From Saccharopolyspora soli (GTDB lineage: Bacteria; Actinomycetota; Actinomycetes; Mycobacteriales; Pseudonocardiaceae): a stretch of 40,831 nucleotides of DNA. Under the pieces are notes generated by a model. That model ran no database searches. It was not told where the DNA came from and saw nothing but the letters and a program-made list of their open reading frames with translations. The position numbers and the translations under genes are program-made. The DNA is taken from contig NZ_JALBWV010000072.1 in the NCBI RefSeq assembly GCF_022678645.1, forward strand, positions 1 through 40,831, read 5' to 3'. Numbering within the stretch: position 1 is the stretch's first letter; every line of letters starts with the position of its first letter. Shown piece after piece: positions 8,108 to 17,165 of this stretch.

Positions 8108-9706
8108 ATGGTATTCCGTAGCCCGTTCCCCGACGTCGACATCCCCAACACCCCAGTACACGAGTATGTGCTGAGCGGGGCCGCGGATCGAGGCGATCGC
8201 CCCGCCCTGGTGGACGGCACCAATCCGAACAACCGGATCAGCTACGCCCAGTTGGACGCCGCGGTGCGCCGGCTGGCCGCCGGGTTTGCGGCCAACGGCA
8301 TCCGGCACGGCGACGTGATCGCGCTGTTCAGCCCGAACACGGTGGCCTATCCGATCGTCTTTCACGCCGCGTCGATGGCCGGTGCGACGGTGACCACGGT
8401 CAACGCGCTCTACACCGCGGAGGAGTTGGCGCGGCAGCTGCGTGACTCCCAGGCGAAGCTGCTGGTGACGATCTCCGCTTTCCTCGACCGCGCAGTCCCC
8501 GCGGCAAAATCGTCCACAGTGGACGAAATTCTGGTGTGCGACGCCGCCGACGGATACCGGTCCATCACCGACGTCGCGAGCACCGCGGCCCACGACGTGG
8601 CCGCGCCCATCGACCCGGCCCAGGACACTGTGGTGATGCCGTACTCGTCGGGAACCACCTCGTTGCCCAAGGGAGTCATGCTGACCCACCGCAATCTGGT
8701 GGCGAACATGGCGCAGACACAGTCCCTGGTGAACCTGGGTGAGGACGAGCGAATCGTCGCGGTGCTGCCGCTGTTCCACATCTACGGCATGACCGCGACG
8801 ATGAACCACCCGCTGCGACAGGGTGCGACCGTGGTCGTGCTGCCCAGGTTCGACGTCATCCAGTTTCTCGACGTGCTGGCCGAGCACCGCATCGCCCGCG
8901 CCTTCATCGCACCACCCATCGTGCTGGCGCTGGCCAAGCATCCCGCTGTTGACTCCTACGACCTCTCCGCGCTGCATACGGTGCTCAGTGCGGCGGCACC
9001 GCTGGACCCCGCGCTCGCCGAGGCGGCAGGCCGCCGGATCGGCTGCCGGGTGGTGCAGGGCTACGGAATGACCGAACTCTCGCCGTCCACCCACCTTGTG
9101 CCGGACAATGACTCGAACCCTCCACACGGGACTGTCGGCAAGCTGGTCGCCAGCACCGAGGGACGCCTGGTCGACGTGGCGAGCGGCGAGGACCGCGGTG
9201 TCAACGAGGACGGAGAGATCTGGATTCGCGGTCCGCAGGTGATGAAGGGGTACTTCGGCCAGGCCGACGAAACCGCGGCGATGATCGATTCCGACGGATG
9301 GCTGCACACCGGTGACATCGGCCGGGTCGACGCGCACGGAAACTGGTATGTGGTCGACCGCGCCAAGGAACTCATCAAGTACAAGGGGTACCAGGTCGCC
9401 CCGGCGGAACTGGAGGCCGTGCTGCTGGGCCACCCGCAGATCACCGACGCCGCCGTCATAGGCGTGCTCGACGGCGACGGAAACGAAGTTCCGAAGGCAT
9501 ACGTGGTGCGCGCCGACGAGAACCTGGAGCCGGACACCGTAATGTCCTATGTGGCCGGCGCGGTGGCACCGCACAAGAAGATCCGGCAGGTGGAGTTCAT
9601 CGACGCGGTCCCAAAGTCAGCGGCCGGCAAGATCCTCCGCAAGGAGCTGCGCCAGTGGAACGCACCGAGACATGCTGCGCAAGCAGCCACATCGCCGGCG
9701 CGTTGA
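8108..9706 (+). CDS. Acyl-CoA synthetase, 4-coumarate-CoA-ligase-like (ANL superfamily)
   Basis: Started at ATG 8108, preceded by a strong AAGGAGG with five-base spacing, this gives 532 residues. It shows the ANL core motifs in order: PYSSGTTSLPKGVMLTH (phosphate-binding loop, about 178-194), VVQGYGMTE, GWLHTGDIG, KELIKYKGYQVAPAELE (hinge) and PKSAAGKILRKEL with the catalytic Lys. The enzyme activates a carboxylic acid with ATP and joins it to coenzyme A. The 4CL-like subgroup takes aryl-propenoic or medium-chain acids; the true substrate is unknown. Its GC content is high and regular, unlike the decayed DNA upstream, and the gene seems intact. The acyl-CoA-dehydrogenase-fold gene and thioesterases downstream suit CoA-ester metabolism. 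Confidence 0.92.
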   Translation: MVFRSPFPDVDIPNTPVHEYVLSGAADRGDRPALVDGTNPNNRISYAQLDAAVRRLAAGFAANGIRHGDVIALFSPNTVAYPIVFHAASMAGATVTTVNALYTAEELARQLRDSQAKLLVTISAFLDRAVPAAKSSTVDEILVCDAADGYRSITDVASTAAHDVAAPIDPAQDTVVMPYSSGTTSLPKGVMLTHRNLVANMAQTQSLVNLGEDERIVAVLPLFHIYGMTATMNHPLRQGATVVVLPRFDVIQFLDVLAEHRIARAFIAPPIVLALAKHPAVDSYDLSALHTVLSAAAPLDPALAEAAGRRIGCRVVQGYGMTELSPSTHLVPDNDSNPPHGTVGKLVASTEGRLVDVASGEDRGVNEDGEIWIRGPQVMKGYFGQADETAAMIDSDGWLHTGDIGRVDAHGNWYVVDRAKELIKYKGYQVAPAELEAVLLGHPQITDAAVIGVLDGDGNEVPKAYVVRADENLEPDTVMSYVAGAVAPHKKIRQVEFIDAVPKSAAGKILRKELRQWNAPRHAAQAATSPAR

Positions 9707-9881
9707 TGGTCATCGAGGTGAGCACGTCACGGGGCCAGATGGCACGCTCGGGTCACCGCGCTGGGAGCGGCACCGGCCAGCTGGCGAGCTGTCCAGCAAT
9801 GGAAGCTGATCGTCCAAGACCGCCTCGCCTACGTCGAGCGCTAGTTGTACTGCCCCGGGAGACCTCCGATCTTGCTAACTG

Positions 9882-10165
9882 TCAAGCGGCGACATCTTCG
9901 GACGGTGCCAGCTGTTCGCCGAATGCGTTGCTCGGATCGTAGTTTTGTCCGGTTTGGAGGCAGTAGTAGAGCTGGCCGAGCATTCGGTTGAACAGGTGGC
10001 GCAGTGCGGCGGCGTGGCGGTCGCCGTGGGCCCATCGGTGGTCGTAGTGCTCCCTGGTTGGCCCAGTGCGGACGATGGTGCTGAAGGTCCAGACGAAGCC
10101 GAGGGCGTTGAGCCGGTTGTTCTTCACAATCCGGCGGGTGACGGAGATGCTGGATCGGCGTCAGC
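9882..10165 (-). pseudogene. IS110-family transposase C-terminal fragment
   Basis: The minus-strand frame reads ISVTRRIVKNNRLNALGFVW, then a segment with HYDHRWAHGDRHAAALRHLF and NRMLGQLYYCLQTGQNYDPS. Intact IS110-family transposases (IS1547-like, from memory) end with this VKNNRL...HYDRRRA.GDRHAAALR.LFNR pattern. Only the last 90 or so residues remain, with a stop at 9882. The 175 bp between it and the ligase gene hold only a short frame ending QDRLAYVER, not identified. Confidence 0.65.
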
Positions 10166-10616
10166 CGCACGGGGCGACACATTGCCGGAACCAGGGGACG
10201 CGTCACAGGCGAAGGGTAGAGCCAGGACGGATGGGAGGATCTTCGGTTTCTAGGCCTGCTCGGGGCCTGGAGAGACGCGGAAGAATTTATAGTGGCTCTC
10301 CCCGCAGCAGCTGGCGGTGCTCGCGTCGCTGCTGCTGAATGAAACCCAAAGTTGTCGAGACCATATAATTGACGGTGTCACAAGGTCAGTGGAGCGACGA
10401 GTAATGCGGCCCGACAATATCTAACAGCCCGAGGAACGTGTTTTCCGAACCGTGATCTGCGCAAGGTTGTTCACGACATGAGCGTGTGAACTGATGTCGT
10501 TGTGGGCGCCTCCATCGTCGAGGTCATGTATGTGGCATGGCAGGCATGATGTCAGGAGTCAAGGCGGCATCATCTCTGTGCATTGGCTTACATCAACCAA
10601 ACAAGATAGGAATCTC
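10166..10616. other. Intergenic region upstream of the flavoprotein gene
   Basis: No gene is recognisable. An AT-rich patch at about 10360-10375 (CCATATAATTGACGG) could hold promoter elements for the gene at 10617, but no repeat or palindrome decides this. A longer reading of the downstream gene back to 10494 is open but has no family resemblance. Confidence 0.4.
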
Positions 10617-11837
10617 ATGACTGTCGCTGAACGTGAAGGCGCCGGCGCGAACCCGAGTGAACGGCCCGACCGCGCTGAGCTAGTCAAACGTGCCCAGCGC
10701 CTGCAGCCGCTGCTGCGAGAGCACGCGTCGAAAGCCGAGGTGGACAGCAAGGTCGCCGACGAGGTGAATGCAGCTCTCGTTGAAGCCGGGTTCTTCCGGT
10801 TACTCGTGCCCAGGCGGTTCGGCGGCTACGAATCAGACCAGGCAACCTTGCTCGAAATCGTCGAGACACTCGCCGAAGCTGACGGTTCTGCGGCATGGCT
10901 TGTGGCTATCGGGACAACGGCAACATGGCTAGCCGGACTGTTCCCCGAGCAGTCGCTTCAGGAAATGCTCGGTGCGTCCCCCGACCTGCGGCTCGCGGGA
11001 GCCAGCGGCGGCCCCCACGTTGCGAAGCCGGCACCGGGTGGACTGCGGCTGAGCGGTCGCTGGACCTATTTGTCCGGTGTGGACAGCGCGGCCTGGGTCC
11101 TATTGGGCTCGCCTGTGGTCGATGACTCTGGCGAAACCGTCAGTGCTGTACTGACGCTGGTCCCTACCTCGGAAGTCACCATCGAGCGGACCTGGCAGAC
11201 TATAGGAATGCGAGGCACCGGCAGCGACACCGTCGTCGTAGACAACATATTCGTGCCGGAACACCGGACGCTATGCACGGAAGCCCTCGATAACGGCATA
11301 CCTACTGAGCTCTCCGCCGACGTGCCAATGTACAAGATGCCGCTAGCACCGGTCGGCACGCTGCCCCTCTTCGGTACTATTCTGGGATTGGGAACTGCGG
11401 CGCTAAAGCTGGTCATCGAGAAGGCGCCCACCAAGGCGATGGTCCATACGTTCTTCGCACGCCAGAGCGACTCGGTGGGGGTGCAGATTCAGATCGGGCA
11501 GGCGGCGATGAAGCTGAAGGTCGCCCGGACACTGGCCTACGACATCGCCGCCAAACTCGACAAGGTCACCGCAGGCGAAAGCCCGGTCCTCGACCACGAC
11601 GCCCGTGCCGAATTGCGGGCCCAGGTCTGCCATGCAGCTCAAGAAGCCGTCGAGGCCATCCAGATCCTGCTCAACGCGCACGGTGCCGGTGCCTTCGCCG
11701 AATCCAACCGCCTACAGCAGTACTGGCGCGACGCCAACACGGCGGCCAGGCATGCCGCCCTTAACGCTTTCGTCGCCTACGAAGTTCATGGAAAGGCATT
11801 GCTCGGTGTCGAGGAGCGCATCAGCGCGTCGACGTGA
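10617..11837 (+). CDS. Acyl-CoA-dehydrogenase-fold flavoprotein (possible group D monooxygenase)
   Basis: 406 residues from ATG 10617, chosen because family resemblance starts here (MTVAEREG...); the upstream ribosome-binding site is weak. The N-terminal helical domain (ALVEAGFFRLLVPRRFGGYE) and LAEADGSAAWLVAIG are followed by a beta domain (GLRLSGRWTYLSGVDSAAWV, GMRGTGSDTVVVDNIFVPEH) and a C-terminal helical bundle like Acyl-CoA_dh_2 (AHGAGAFAESNRLQQYWRD). This subgroup includes flavin-dependent hydroxylases such as HsaA and DszC-type enzymes as well as dehydrogenases. The R.W.D pattern in the last helices and the lack of a clear catalytic Glu favour the monooxygenase side. Such enzymes need a flavin reductase, which is not nearby. 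A terminator follows. Confidence 0.85.
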   Translation: MTVAEREGAGANPSERPDRAELVKRAQRLQPLLREHASKAEVDSKVADEVNAALVEAGFFRLLVPRRFGGYESDQATLLEIVETLAEADGSAAWLVAIGTTATWLAGLFPEQSLQEMLGASPDLRLAGASGGPHVAKPAPGGLRLSGRWTYLSGVDSAAWVLLGSPVVDDSGETVSAVLTLVPTSEVTIERTWQTIGMRGTGSDTVVVDNIFVPEHRTLCTEALDNGIPTELSADVPMYKMPLAPVGTLPLFGTILGLGTAALKLVIEKAPTKAMVHTFFARQSDSVGVQIQIGQAAMKLKVARTLAYDIAAKLDKVTAGESPVLDHDARAELRAQVCHAAQEAVEAIQILLNAHGAGAFAESNRLQQYWRDANTAARHAALNAFVAYEVHGKALLGVEERISAST

Positions 11838-11852
11838 CTGGATACGAAACCA

Positions 11853-11882
11853 AAGCAGGGAGCCGCGCGCGACTCCCTGCTT
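11853..11882 (+). terminator. Hairpin terminator after the flavoprotein gene
   Basis: AAGCAGGGAG (11853-11862) and CTCCCTGCTT (11873-11882) form a perfect 10-bp stem with a 10-base loop, 15 bases past the stop codon. The T-tract after it is weak, as is common in actinobacteria. Confidence 0.75.
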
Positions 11883-12119
11883 AGCAGTTTGACGTGTCGT
11901 GGTTACCGTCCAACGGCTTTAGGTGCTGCGTTCCTCAATGAACACGTATATTGATCGTTGATCTTGCTGAGCGTGGGTCTGCGGAGTGTGGGTTCTGCCG
12001 AAGGTGTTGGTGGCGCGTCCCGCCACGGGATGCGGCCGAGGAACGCACGATCGGGGAATTGGCGAGTGCTCGGCATGCGCCGGGTCGGACTGGAGTCCAT
12101 TTCCGGTATCGGAGCTAAC

Positions 12120-14885
12120 GTGGGAATGCATGCCATGTCGCTTTTCGGGCGGGACGCGGAGATCAAGTACCTTGCCGAGCTGATTGGTGGTGTCGAAGAC
12201 AGGGGTGGTGCCCTGATCGTCCGCGGCGAGCCGGGTATCGGAAAGTCGGCCTTGCTAGCGGAGGCGTCCAGCATAGCCTCGGCCTCGGGGATGCGTGTGC
12301 TTACCATCACCGGCGTCGAGGCTGAGCAGGGCCCGCCCTACGCGGGGCTGCATCAGCTGATCTACCCCATCCGGGCCGGCATGGGCGCGCTCACGGGGCC
12401 GCAGTGCGACGCTCTTCGTGGCGCGCTGGGCCTCGCCGATGTCGCCGCACCGAGCGGACCACTGGTCGGACTCGCCACGCTGACGCTGCTGGCCGAGGAG
12501 GCCGTCCACAGGCCGCTGTTCCTCGTCGCCGAGGACGCGCACTGGCTGGACAGCGCCAGTTCGGATGTGCTCGCGTTTGTCGCGCGGCGACTGGAATCCG
12601 AGCCTATCGTGCTGGTCGCCTCCGCACGGGAGGGCTCCAATTCGCCATTGGCCGATGTCGACCTGCCGTCTGTGGACCTTAATCGCTTGTCCGAGGATGT
12701 CGCTGGTGAGCTGCTGGATTCTGTAGCCCCTGGTCTCACTCCCGCTATCCGGTCGCGGCTGCTCCGCGAGGCAGACGGAAATCCTCTCGCACTGACCGAA
12801 CTGCCTGCATCAGTCGGGAGCCTGGACGGGCTCGATCCGGTACTGCCGTTGACCGACCGGCTCCGGTACGCGTTCACCGCTCGCATCGCCGGGCTGCCGG
12901 TACAAACCCGGACCGGTCTGCTGGTCGCGGCGCTCAACGACAGTCCATCGGTCGCCGAGGTTCTTGAAGCCACGGGCGGCGTCCTCGGTAGGTCAGTGGA
13001 GCTGGATATCCTGACCCCGGCGATCGATGCCCGGCTGATCGAGCTTCGCCTCGGCAGACTGACCTTCCGACATCCGCTGATGCGTTCCGCCATTCCCGCG
13101 GCGGCCGATCCGGGTGAGCGTCTACAAGCGCATCGTGCGCTTGCCGAGACCCTTCGCGATCAGGCTGATCGGTGGGCCTGGCATCGCGCCGCGGCGACTG
13201 CTGGGACGAGCGAGCGCACCGCGTCCGCGCTGGAGTTGGCGGCCGACCGAGCTCTGCGCCGCGGCGGTGTCGACGCGGCGATCGCCGCGCTGGAGCATGC
13301 GGCGCGGCTGAGCAAAATGCCGGATCGCCTGGCCGAGCGGCTGCTGCGGGCGGCGGAGCTGGCGTTCGAGTCCGGGCAGCGGGATCTGGTCGAGCATCTG
13401 GTGCGCAAAGCGGAGACGGTGGAGCTGTCGGCGCGCCAGCGCGCCATAGCCACCTGGTTACCCAGCAGTTTCGAGGATGGCGTGCGCGAGGACACTTCCC
13501 GGACGCCGGAGCTGGCGTTTCTGGCTGAATCGGTCGCCGCCGACGGTGATGTCGAACTGGCAATGCGCATCCTGTGGAGTGCCGCAATGCGGTGTTTCTG
13601 GACCGAGCCGGGTTCCGAGGCCCGCCGGTTGCTGCTCGCTGTGGCCGACCGGCTGCCGATCCCGGCGGACGATCCTCGGATCGTCGCGATCTCCGCATAT
13701 GGGGCCCCGTTCGAGCGTGGCGACAAGGTACTTGCCGGGCTGCGAGCGCTCGCTGCTGCGGCGGGCGAGGATGCCCAGGCGGACCGCTTCTTGAGCAGCG
13801 CCTCAGTGATGGTCGGTGCGTTCGACCTCGCCGCTCGTTTCTCCGCATCCGCAGTGCCCGGGCTGCGTGCTCAGGGCCGGCTCGGGCTGCTGGCCCGGGT
13901 GCTGACGGTCCAGGCGTGGAGCTGCGTCCGGCTCGGCGACCTGCCGACGGCGCTACCGGTCGCGGCGGAGGCGGTCCAAATGGCACACGAGACCAACCAG
14001 CGTTTCATATGCGGACTGGCCAAGGCCGTGCAAGCTGAGATCGCCGCGCTGCGGGGTGACTACGAGCAAGCTACGACGCTCGTGAAGGAGGCGGAGCAGG
14101 TCGGTCTGGCCGCCGGTGCCCGACCGGTACTGGCCACCGCGCAGCTCGCACGTGGGCTCGTCGCGTTCGGCGAGGGGCGTTTCGACGACGCGTTCGCCGA
14201 CCTTCGCCGGATGCTCGACCCTGCGGATCCCGCTTACCAGTTTGCAATTCGGGCGTGTGCAGTTTCGGAGCTAACGGAGGCGGCTGTCCGATCAGGACAG
14301 TCTGACGCGGCGAGGGACATCGTCAACGATCTGGAGTCGCTGGGAGCGCGCACTCCTTCCCCGGCCCTGGAGATCGGCCTGCGCTACGCGCGCACGGTTC
14401 TCTCCCCGCGGGAAGACAGGGACGAGCTGTTCGCCGCTGCATTGGAGGCGGATCTGACCGGATGGCCACTCGAACGCGGCCGTCTCCAGTTGGCCTTCGG
14501 CGAGTGGCTGCGGCGGCAGCGGCGGGTCGTGGAATCCCGGACCCACTTACGGGCGGCGCGTGACACATTCGACGCGCTCGGTGTGCACGCGTGGGCTGAT
14601 CGGGCGCGAGCGGAACTGCGCACCGCGGGGGAGCCGGGTCCGCGTCGCGGCCCGGATGCGCGGGACCGCCTGACGCCGCACGAACTCGGCATCGCCCAGC
14701 TCGCCGCAGACGGGCTCACCAACCGGGAAATTGGCCAGCGCCTCTACCTGTCGCATCGCACGGTCAGCACCCACCTCAGTCGAATCTTCCCCAAGCTCGG
14801 AGTCAGCTCCCGCGCGGATCTCGGCCCGATCCTGCGGTCCGCCGAGGCTGGGCAACGCCGGTCGCATGATCGCCGACGACCATAA
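12120..14885 (+). CDS. Large ATP-binding LuxR regulator (LAL family)
   Basis: Started at GTG 12120, five bases after GGAG, it gives 921 residues; ATG 12126 and 12135 are alternatives. The N-terminus LFGRDAEIKYLAELI leads to a Walker A GEPGIGKS (36-43) and a Walker B region in LFLVAEDAHWLD. A long helical TPR-like middle follows, and a C-terminal LuxR HTH: LTPHELGIAQLAADGLTNRE, then IGQRLYLSHRTVSTHLSRIF. LAL proteins activate transcription in an ATP/effector-dependent way and often control secondary-metabolite or catabolic clusters. The target here is unknown. It lies after a terminator, so it is likely transcribed alone. Nothing suggests truncation. Confidence 0.92.
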   Translation: MGMHAMSLFGRDAEIKYLAELIGGVEDRGGALIVRGEPGIGKSALLAEASSIASASGMRVLTITGVEAEQGPPYAGLHQLIYPIRAGMGALTGPQCDALRGALGLADVAAPSGPLVGLATLTLLAEEAVHRPLFLVAEDAHWLDSASSDVLAFVARRLESEPIVLVASAREGSNSPLADVDLPSVDLNRLSEDVAGELLDSVAPGLTPAIRSRLLREADGNPLALTELPASVGSLDGLDPVLPLTDRLRYAFTARIAGLPVQTRTGLLVAALNDSPSVAEVLEATGGVLGRSVELDILTPAIDARLIELRLGRLTFRHPLMRSAIPAAADPGERLQAHRALAETLRDQADRWAWHRAAATAGTSERTASALELAADRALRRGGVDAAIAALEHAARLSKMPDRLAERLLRAAELAFESGQRDLVEHLVRKAETVELSARQRAIATWLPSSFEDGVREDTSRTPELAFLAESVAADGDVELAMRILWSAAMRCFWTEPGSEARRLLLAVADRLPIPADDPRIVAISAYGAPFERGDKVLAGLRALAAAAGEDAQADRFLSSASVMVGAFDLAARFSASAVPGLRAQGRLGLLARVLTVQAWSCVRLGDLPTALPVAAEAVQMAHETNQRFICGLAKAVQAEIAALRGDYEQATTLVKEAEQVGLAAGARPVLATAQLARGLVAFGEGRFDDAFADLRRMLDPADPAYQFAIRACAVSELTEAAVRSGQSDAARDIVNDLESLGARTPSPALEIGLRYARTVLSPREDRDELFAAALEADLTGWPLERGRLQLAFGEWLRRQRRVVESRTHLRAARDTFDALGVHAWADRARAELRTAGEPGPRRGPDARDRLTPHELGIAQLAADGLTNREIGQRLYLSHRTVSTHLSRIFPKLGVSSRADLGPILRSAEAGQRRSHDRRRP

Positions 14886-14986
14886 ACACCGTCTGGCTGA
14901 CGCGCTGGCATAGTGACCGTTCCAGCCTGGTTACCGGGTGGTGGGAAGGGCTCATCCGCTGCGATTGCGCTGGCGACACCCACGAA

Positions 14987-15553
14987 TTACCGCACTACTG
15001 CGAAAATCGGTGGGACGAGGTCGCCGACCTGTTTACCGAGGACCCGGTGATGCCTTTCTACGACGTGGACGGCAGCCTCCTCAACCGGGTCAACACGTCG
15101 ACGTTCAGCGTCGATTGTCTTGGCGGTGAGATGTACCCAGTTCATCATGATCGTGCTCCATAGTTGCCGCACCTCTGGGTTAGTGGCTTTCGCGTACGCG
15201 GTGGCCACTAGCACGCCGCGGTGCTCACGAAATGCTCGGATCCCGGCGTTAATGCCCTGTCGCCACTGTTCAGCGGGGTCATCACTGTCCGACCGGAAAA
15301 GTCGGTCTGTGACGGTAAAGGACTCGGCTGCTACTCGGTCGAGTAAGGCGAGCAGCACGTCGTCTTTGGACCGAAAGTAGAAGTAGAACGCGGGGCGCGA
15401 GATGCCAACACATCGCGTGAGGTCATCGATCGAGATCTCCTGCAGTGAACGCTGACCAAGTAGTCGCTCAGCGGCGGCCAAGATCGCGAGCTCGCGGTCA
15501 TCACCAGAACGCCGCGCGGCACGTCGACTGCAAGACGGGAATGACAAATCCAC
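14987..15553 (-). pseudogene. Second EthR-like TetR gene, C-terminally truncated
   Basis: From a GTG at 15553 the frame reads the same HTH and ligand-domain residues as the gene at 1259-1963, identical at the nucleotide level over 433 bp. At 15094 the resemblance stops after KTIDAERRR and the frame runs into unrelated sequence (VDPVEEAAVHVVERHHRV...). The last 75 or so residues of the ligand domain, including the ALNLMNE segment, are missing, so effector control and dimerisation are probably lost. A truncated protein keeping the DNA-binding domain could still be made. The upstream region keeps its own diverged operator (15607). Confidence 0.85.
15094..15526. repeat. 433-bp exact duplicate, copy 2 (partner 1483-1915)
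   Basis: This tract is identical to 1483-1915. Left of 15094, the plus strand reads an unrelated frame (RWDEVADLFTEDPVMPFYD..., about 14950-15093) that stops making sense at the junction. Right of 15526 the two copies continue as related but clearly diverged sequence. Confidence 0.95.
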
Positions 15554-15606
15554 TGATGTAAGCTGGATGCCGCATGCCGTCCAGTCTACATCGAGTCGGC
15601 AGTGAT

Positions 15607-15655
15607 TGACGTCTCGTTGGTCTCAATTGACACTGCGTAAGGTATCTGGCAGAGT
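15607..15655. promoter_or_regulatory. Putative EthR-type operator, copy 3
   Basis: TGACGTCTCGTTGGTCTC (from 15607) and TGACACTGCGTAAGG (from 15628) repeat the 21-bp spacing of the sites at 1994 and 3654; a weak third unit (TGGCAG) follows at 15647. The site lies about 50 bp upstream of the truncated EthR-like frame. As I recall, the mycobacterial ethA-ethR control region contains a similar CGACATCTCGTTGA arrangement; this was not checked. Confidence 0.55.
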
Positions 15656-15784
15656 GTCGAACGTCGCTACTGGAATCATCAGGTTTGAAGGAGATGGATG
15701 CGTGCTGGGTTGAGCTATATCTGAACTGCTTGGCGCGATGGGAAACATAAAGCGCGCTGCTTCCAGGTCTGGACTACACGACCT

Positions 15785-15831
15785 GATATGCACTCGCGAT
15801 CGAGAACGCCTCGTACGGCATCACCGCGAAC
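15785..15831 (+). pseudogene. Crumb of an SDR gene related to the one at 4511
   Basis: The plus-strand frame reads YALAIENASYGITANRTP and then stop. The intact SDR has RTIAIENASYGITANCV at residues 142-158, just after its catalytic Tyr-Lys pair. At DNA level the two share long identical runs such as GAGAACGCCTC. Together with operator copy 3 and the truncated regulator, this shows that 15094-15840 is a collapsed copy of the 1483-5206 region. Confidence 0.65.
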
Positions 15832-15966
15832 CGCACTCCCTAATGCTTGCCCTCTGGCACTACCCCTCACGTGCGGCCGTGTCCAACAGGCGTCGTGAGA
15901 CACAGCCGTGAGATCGGTTGGGCCGTGTTGATACCAGACAGTGCCCGTTCGGTTAAGGACAGCGTG

Positions 15967-16470
15967 ATGACTTCTGACGACAGCATTGCAGCGGTGCGCG
16001 ACGCGTTCGCGACCTCGGAGGAGCCCGTCTCCGCCGAGGAGTTCATCGATAGAGCCAATGTGCAGATGCCGCCCGGCATGAGGCTGATTGGCGCGGAGTG
16101 CGTCCAGGCGCATGTCGAGCGCGGTGAGTTGTGGCTGCGGTTCACCCTGGACGAGCAGTTCAGCAATGTGGTGGGTTTTATCGGTGGTGGCTACGTTGCC
16201 CAGATGCTCGACCAGTCCGCCACCTATGCGGCGACGATGCTGACCGGCCGCGCGGCTCCCTCGACGAACCTCTCGGCCAGCTTCATCGCTCCGGCGCGTC
16301 CTGGCACGTTCGAGTGCCTCGGGCGGGTTATACGGGCAGGCAAATCGGTGGCTTTCCTATATGCCGAGCTCTTCGACCAGACAGGGCAGCTCGTCGCCAC
16401 CGCGTCGGTGACCAGCCAACTGATGTCACGAAAAGGACTGGCCGACCGCGCCCGCAAGGCACAACCCTGA
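15967..16470 (+). CDS. PaaI-family hotdog-fold thioesterase
   Basis: 167 residues from ATG 15967, with AAGGA about 8 bases upstream. The core reads VGFIGGGYVAQMLDQSATYA, then a segment with STNLSASFIAPARPGTFEC and GKSVAFLYAELFDQTGQLVA. This is the PaaI/4HBT layout: a GG..A.MLD helix carrying the acidic catalytic residue, then T.....F..P. It should hydrolyse acyl- or aryl-CoA thioesters. In context it could release a product or rescue CoA for the ligase at 8108. The gene looks intact. Confidence 0.85.
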   Translation: MTSDDSIAAVRDAFATSEEPVSAEEFIDRANVQMPPGMRLIGAECVQAHVERGELWLRFTLDEQFSNVVGFIGGGYVAQMLDQSATYAATMLTGRAAPSTNLSASFIAPARPGTFECLGRVIRAGKSVAFLYAELFDQTGQLVATASVTSQLMSRKGLADRARKAQP

Positions 16471-16483
16471 CCCACCATCCTCG

Positions 16484-16665
16484 GCGCCACCGGGAAGTCG
16501 GCATCGCGACCTTGGTCGAACGATCCAGCCGGTTCGTCGTGCTGGCCACCTCGGAGCCGACCGCAGCGCCGACGCGGTCCGCGACAGCCTTAGCGCCGCC
16601 GTGTCCGACCTTCCCGAAGCACTGCGCGGCACACTCACCTGGGACCAGATGGCCGAACGGCGGAT
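16484..16665 (+). pseudogene. IS30-family transposase fragment (catalytic core)
   Basis: The sense starts in one frame as EVGIATLVERSSRFVVLATS and continues, after a frameshift near 16560, as SADAVRDSLSAAVSDLPEAL and then RGTLTWDQMAE. IS30 transposases carry this ...LVERSSR...DAVRDAL...LP..LR.SLTWDQG.EM segment around the second catalytic Asp. Neither end is present. A frameshifted N-terminal IS30 piece occurs separately at 32610-32970. Confidence 0.65.
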
Positions 16666-16684
16666 GGCGTCAATGAGGTCGCGG

Positions 16685-16900
16685 ACGCTGGCGAGCCGAG
16701 AACAAGCTGGTGGTGCCATGCCGGAGGTAGTCGTGGGTCTGTCTTTCGAGGATTCCAGGGCGAAGCGGCAGGATCGGCGCGGTGCGGTCCAGCGCCTGGA
16801 TCCGCGACTTCTCGTCACAGCAGAGCACGATGGCGTTCTACGGAGCGGCGATACGTCCGGATACCCGGTCGTTGACGAGCGCCGCGAGGCTATCCGGATG
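16685..16900 (-). pseudogene. IS630-family transposase fragment
   Basis: On the minus strand one reads LVNDRVSGRIAAP, stop, NAIVLCCDEKSRIQALDRTA, PILPLRPGILERQTHDYLRH and GTTSLFSA. This CxDEKSQIQALDRTAP...RQTHDYxRHGTTxLFAAL block holds the first catalytic Asp of one IS630-type transposase clade. The piece is cut on both sides and faces the IS30 fragment. It belongs to a different clade from the IS630 element at 20004. Confidence 0.7.
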
Positions 16901-17165
16901 TATGGGTTGTCCGGTGCGTCGTCCGGGAAAGAGGTTGGCAGCGGGGCCTTATGTTGGCGCGCGCCACTCAGCGCCCTGTCGGTCGAGGGGGACCCGCGTA
17001 GCCGGGGTCGTCTGGTTCCTTGCCCGCTGATCTGACCCCACACGGTCTGGCGAGACGAAAGGACTTTCAATGACGAAGCCGACAGGACCTCGCGTGTCGC
17101 TCGACGATCGGAGCCGTCCATCGTTCGTTCTCGGTGCCTAGCAGCCGCAGCTAGTGATCTCCGTT

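Noticed and set aside
8036..9574. A 512-codon open frame on the minus strand opposite the CoA ligase
   Set aside because: It is His/Arg/Val-rich with no domain and mirrors the codon bias of the ligase gene, a usual artefact in high-GC DNA.
14950..15093. Frame with RWDEVADLFTEDPVMPFYD considered as a SnoaL/NTF2 protein
   Set aside because: Only about 48 residues before the duplication junction and no second motif; the resemblance is too weak to call.
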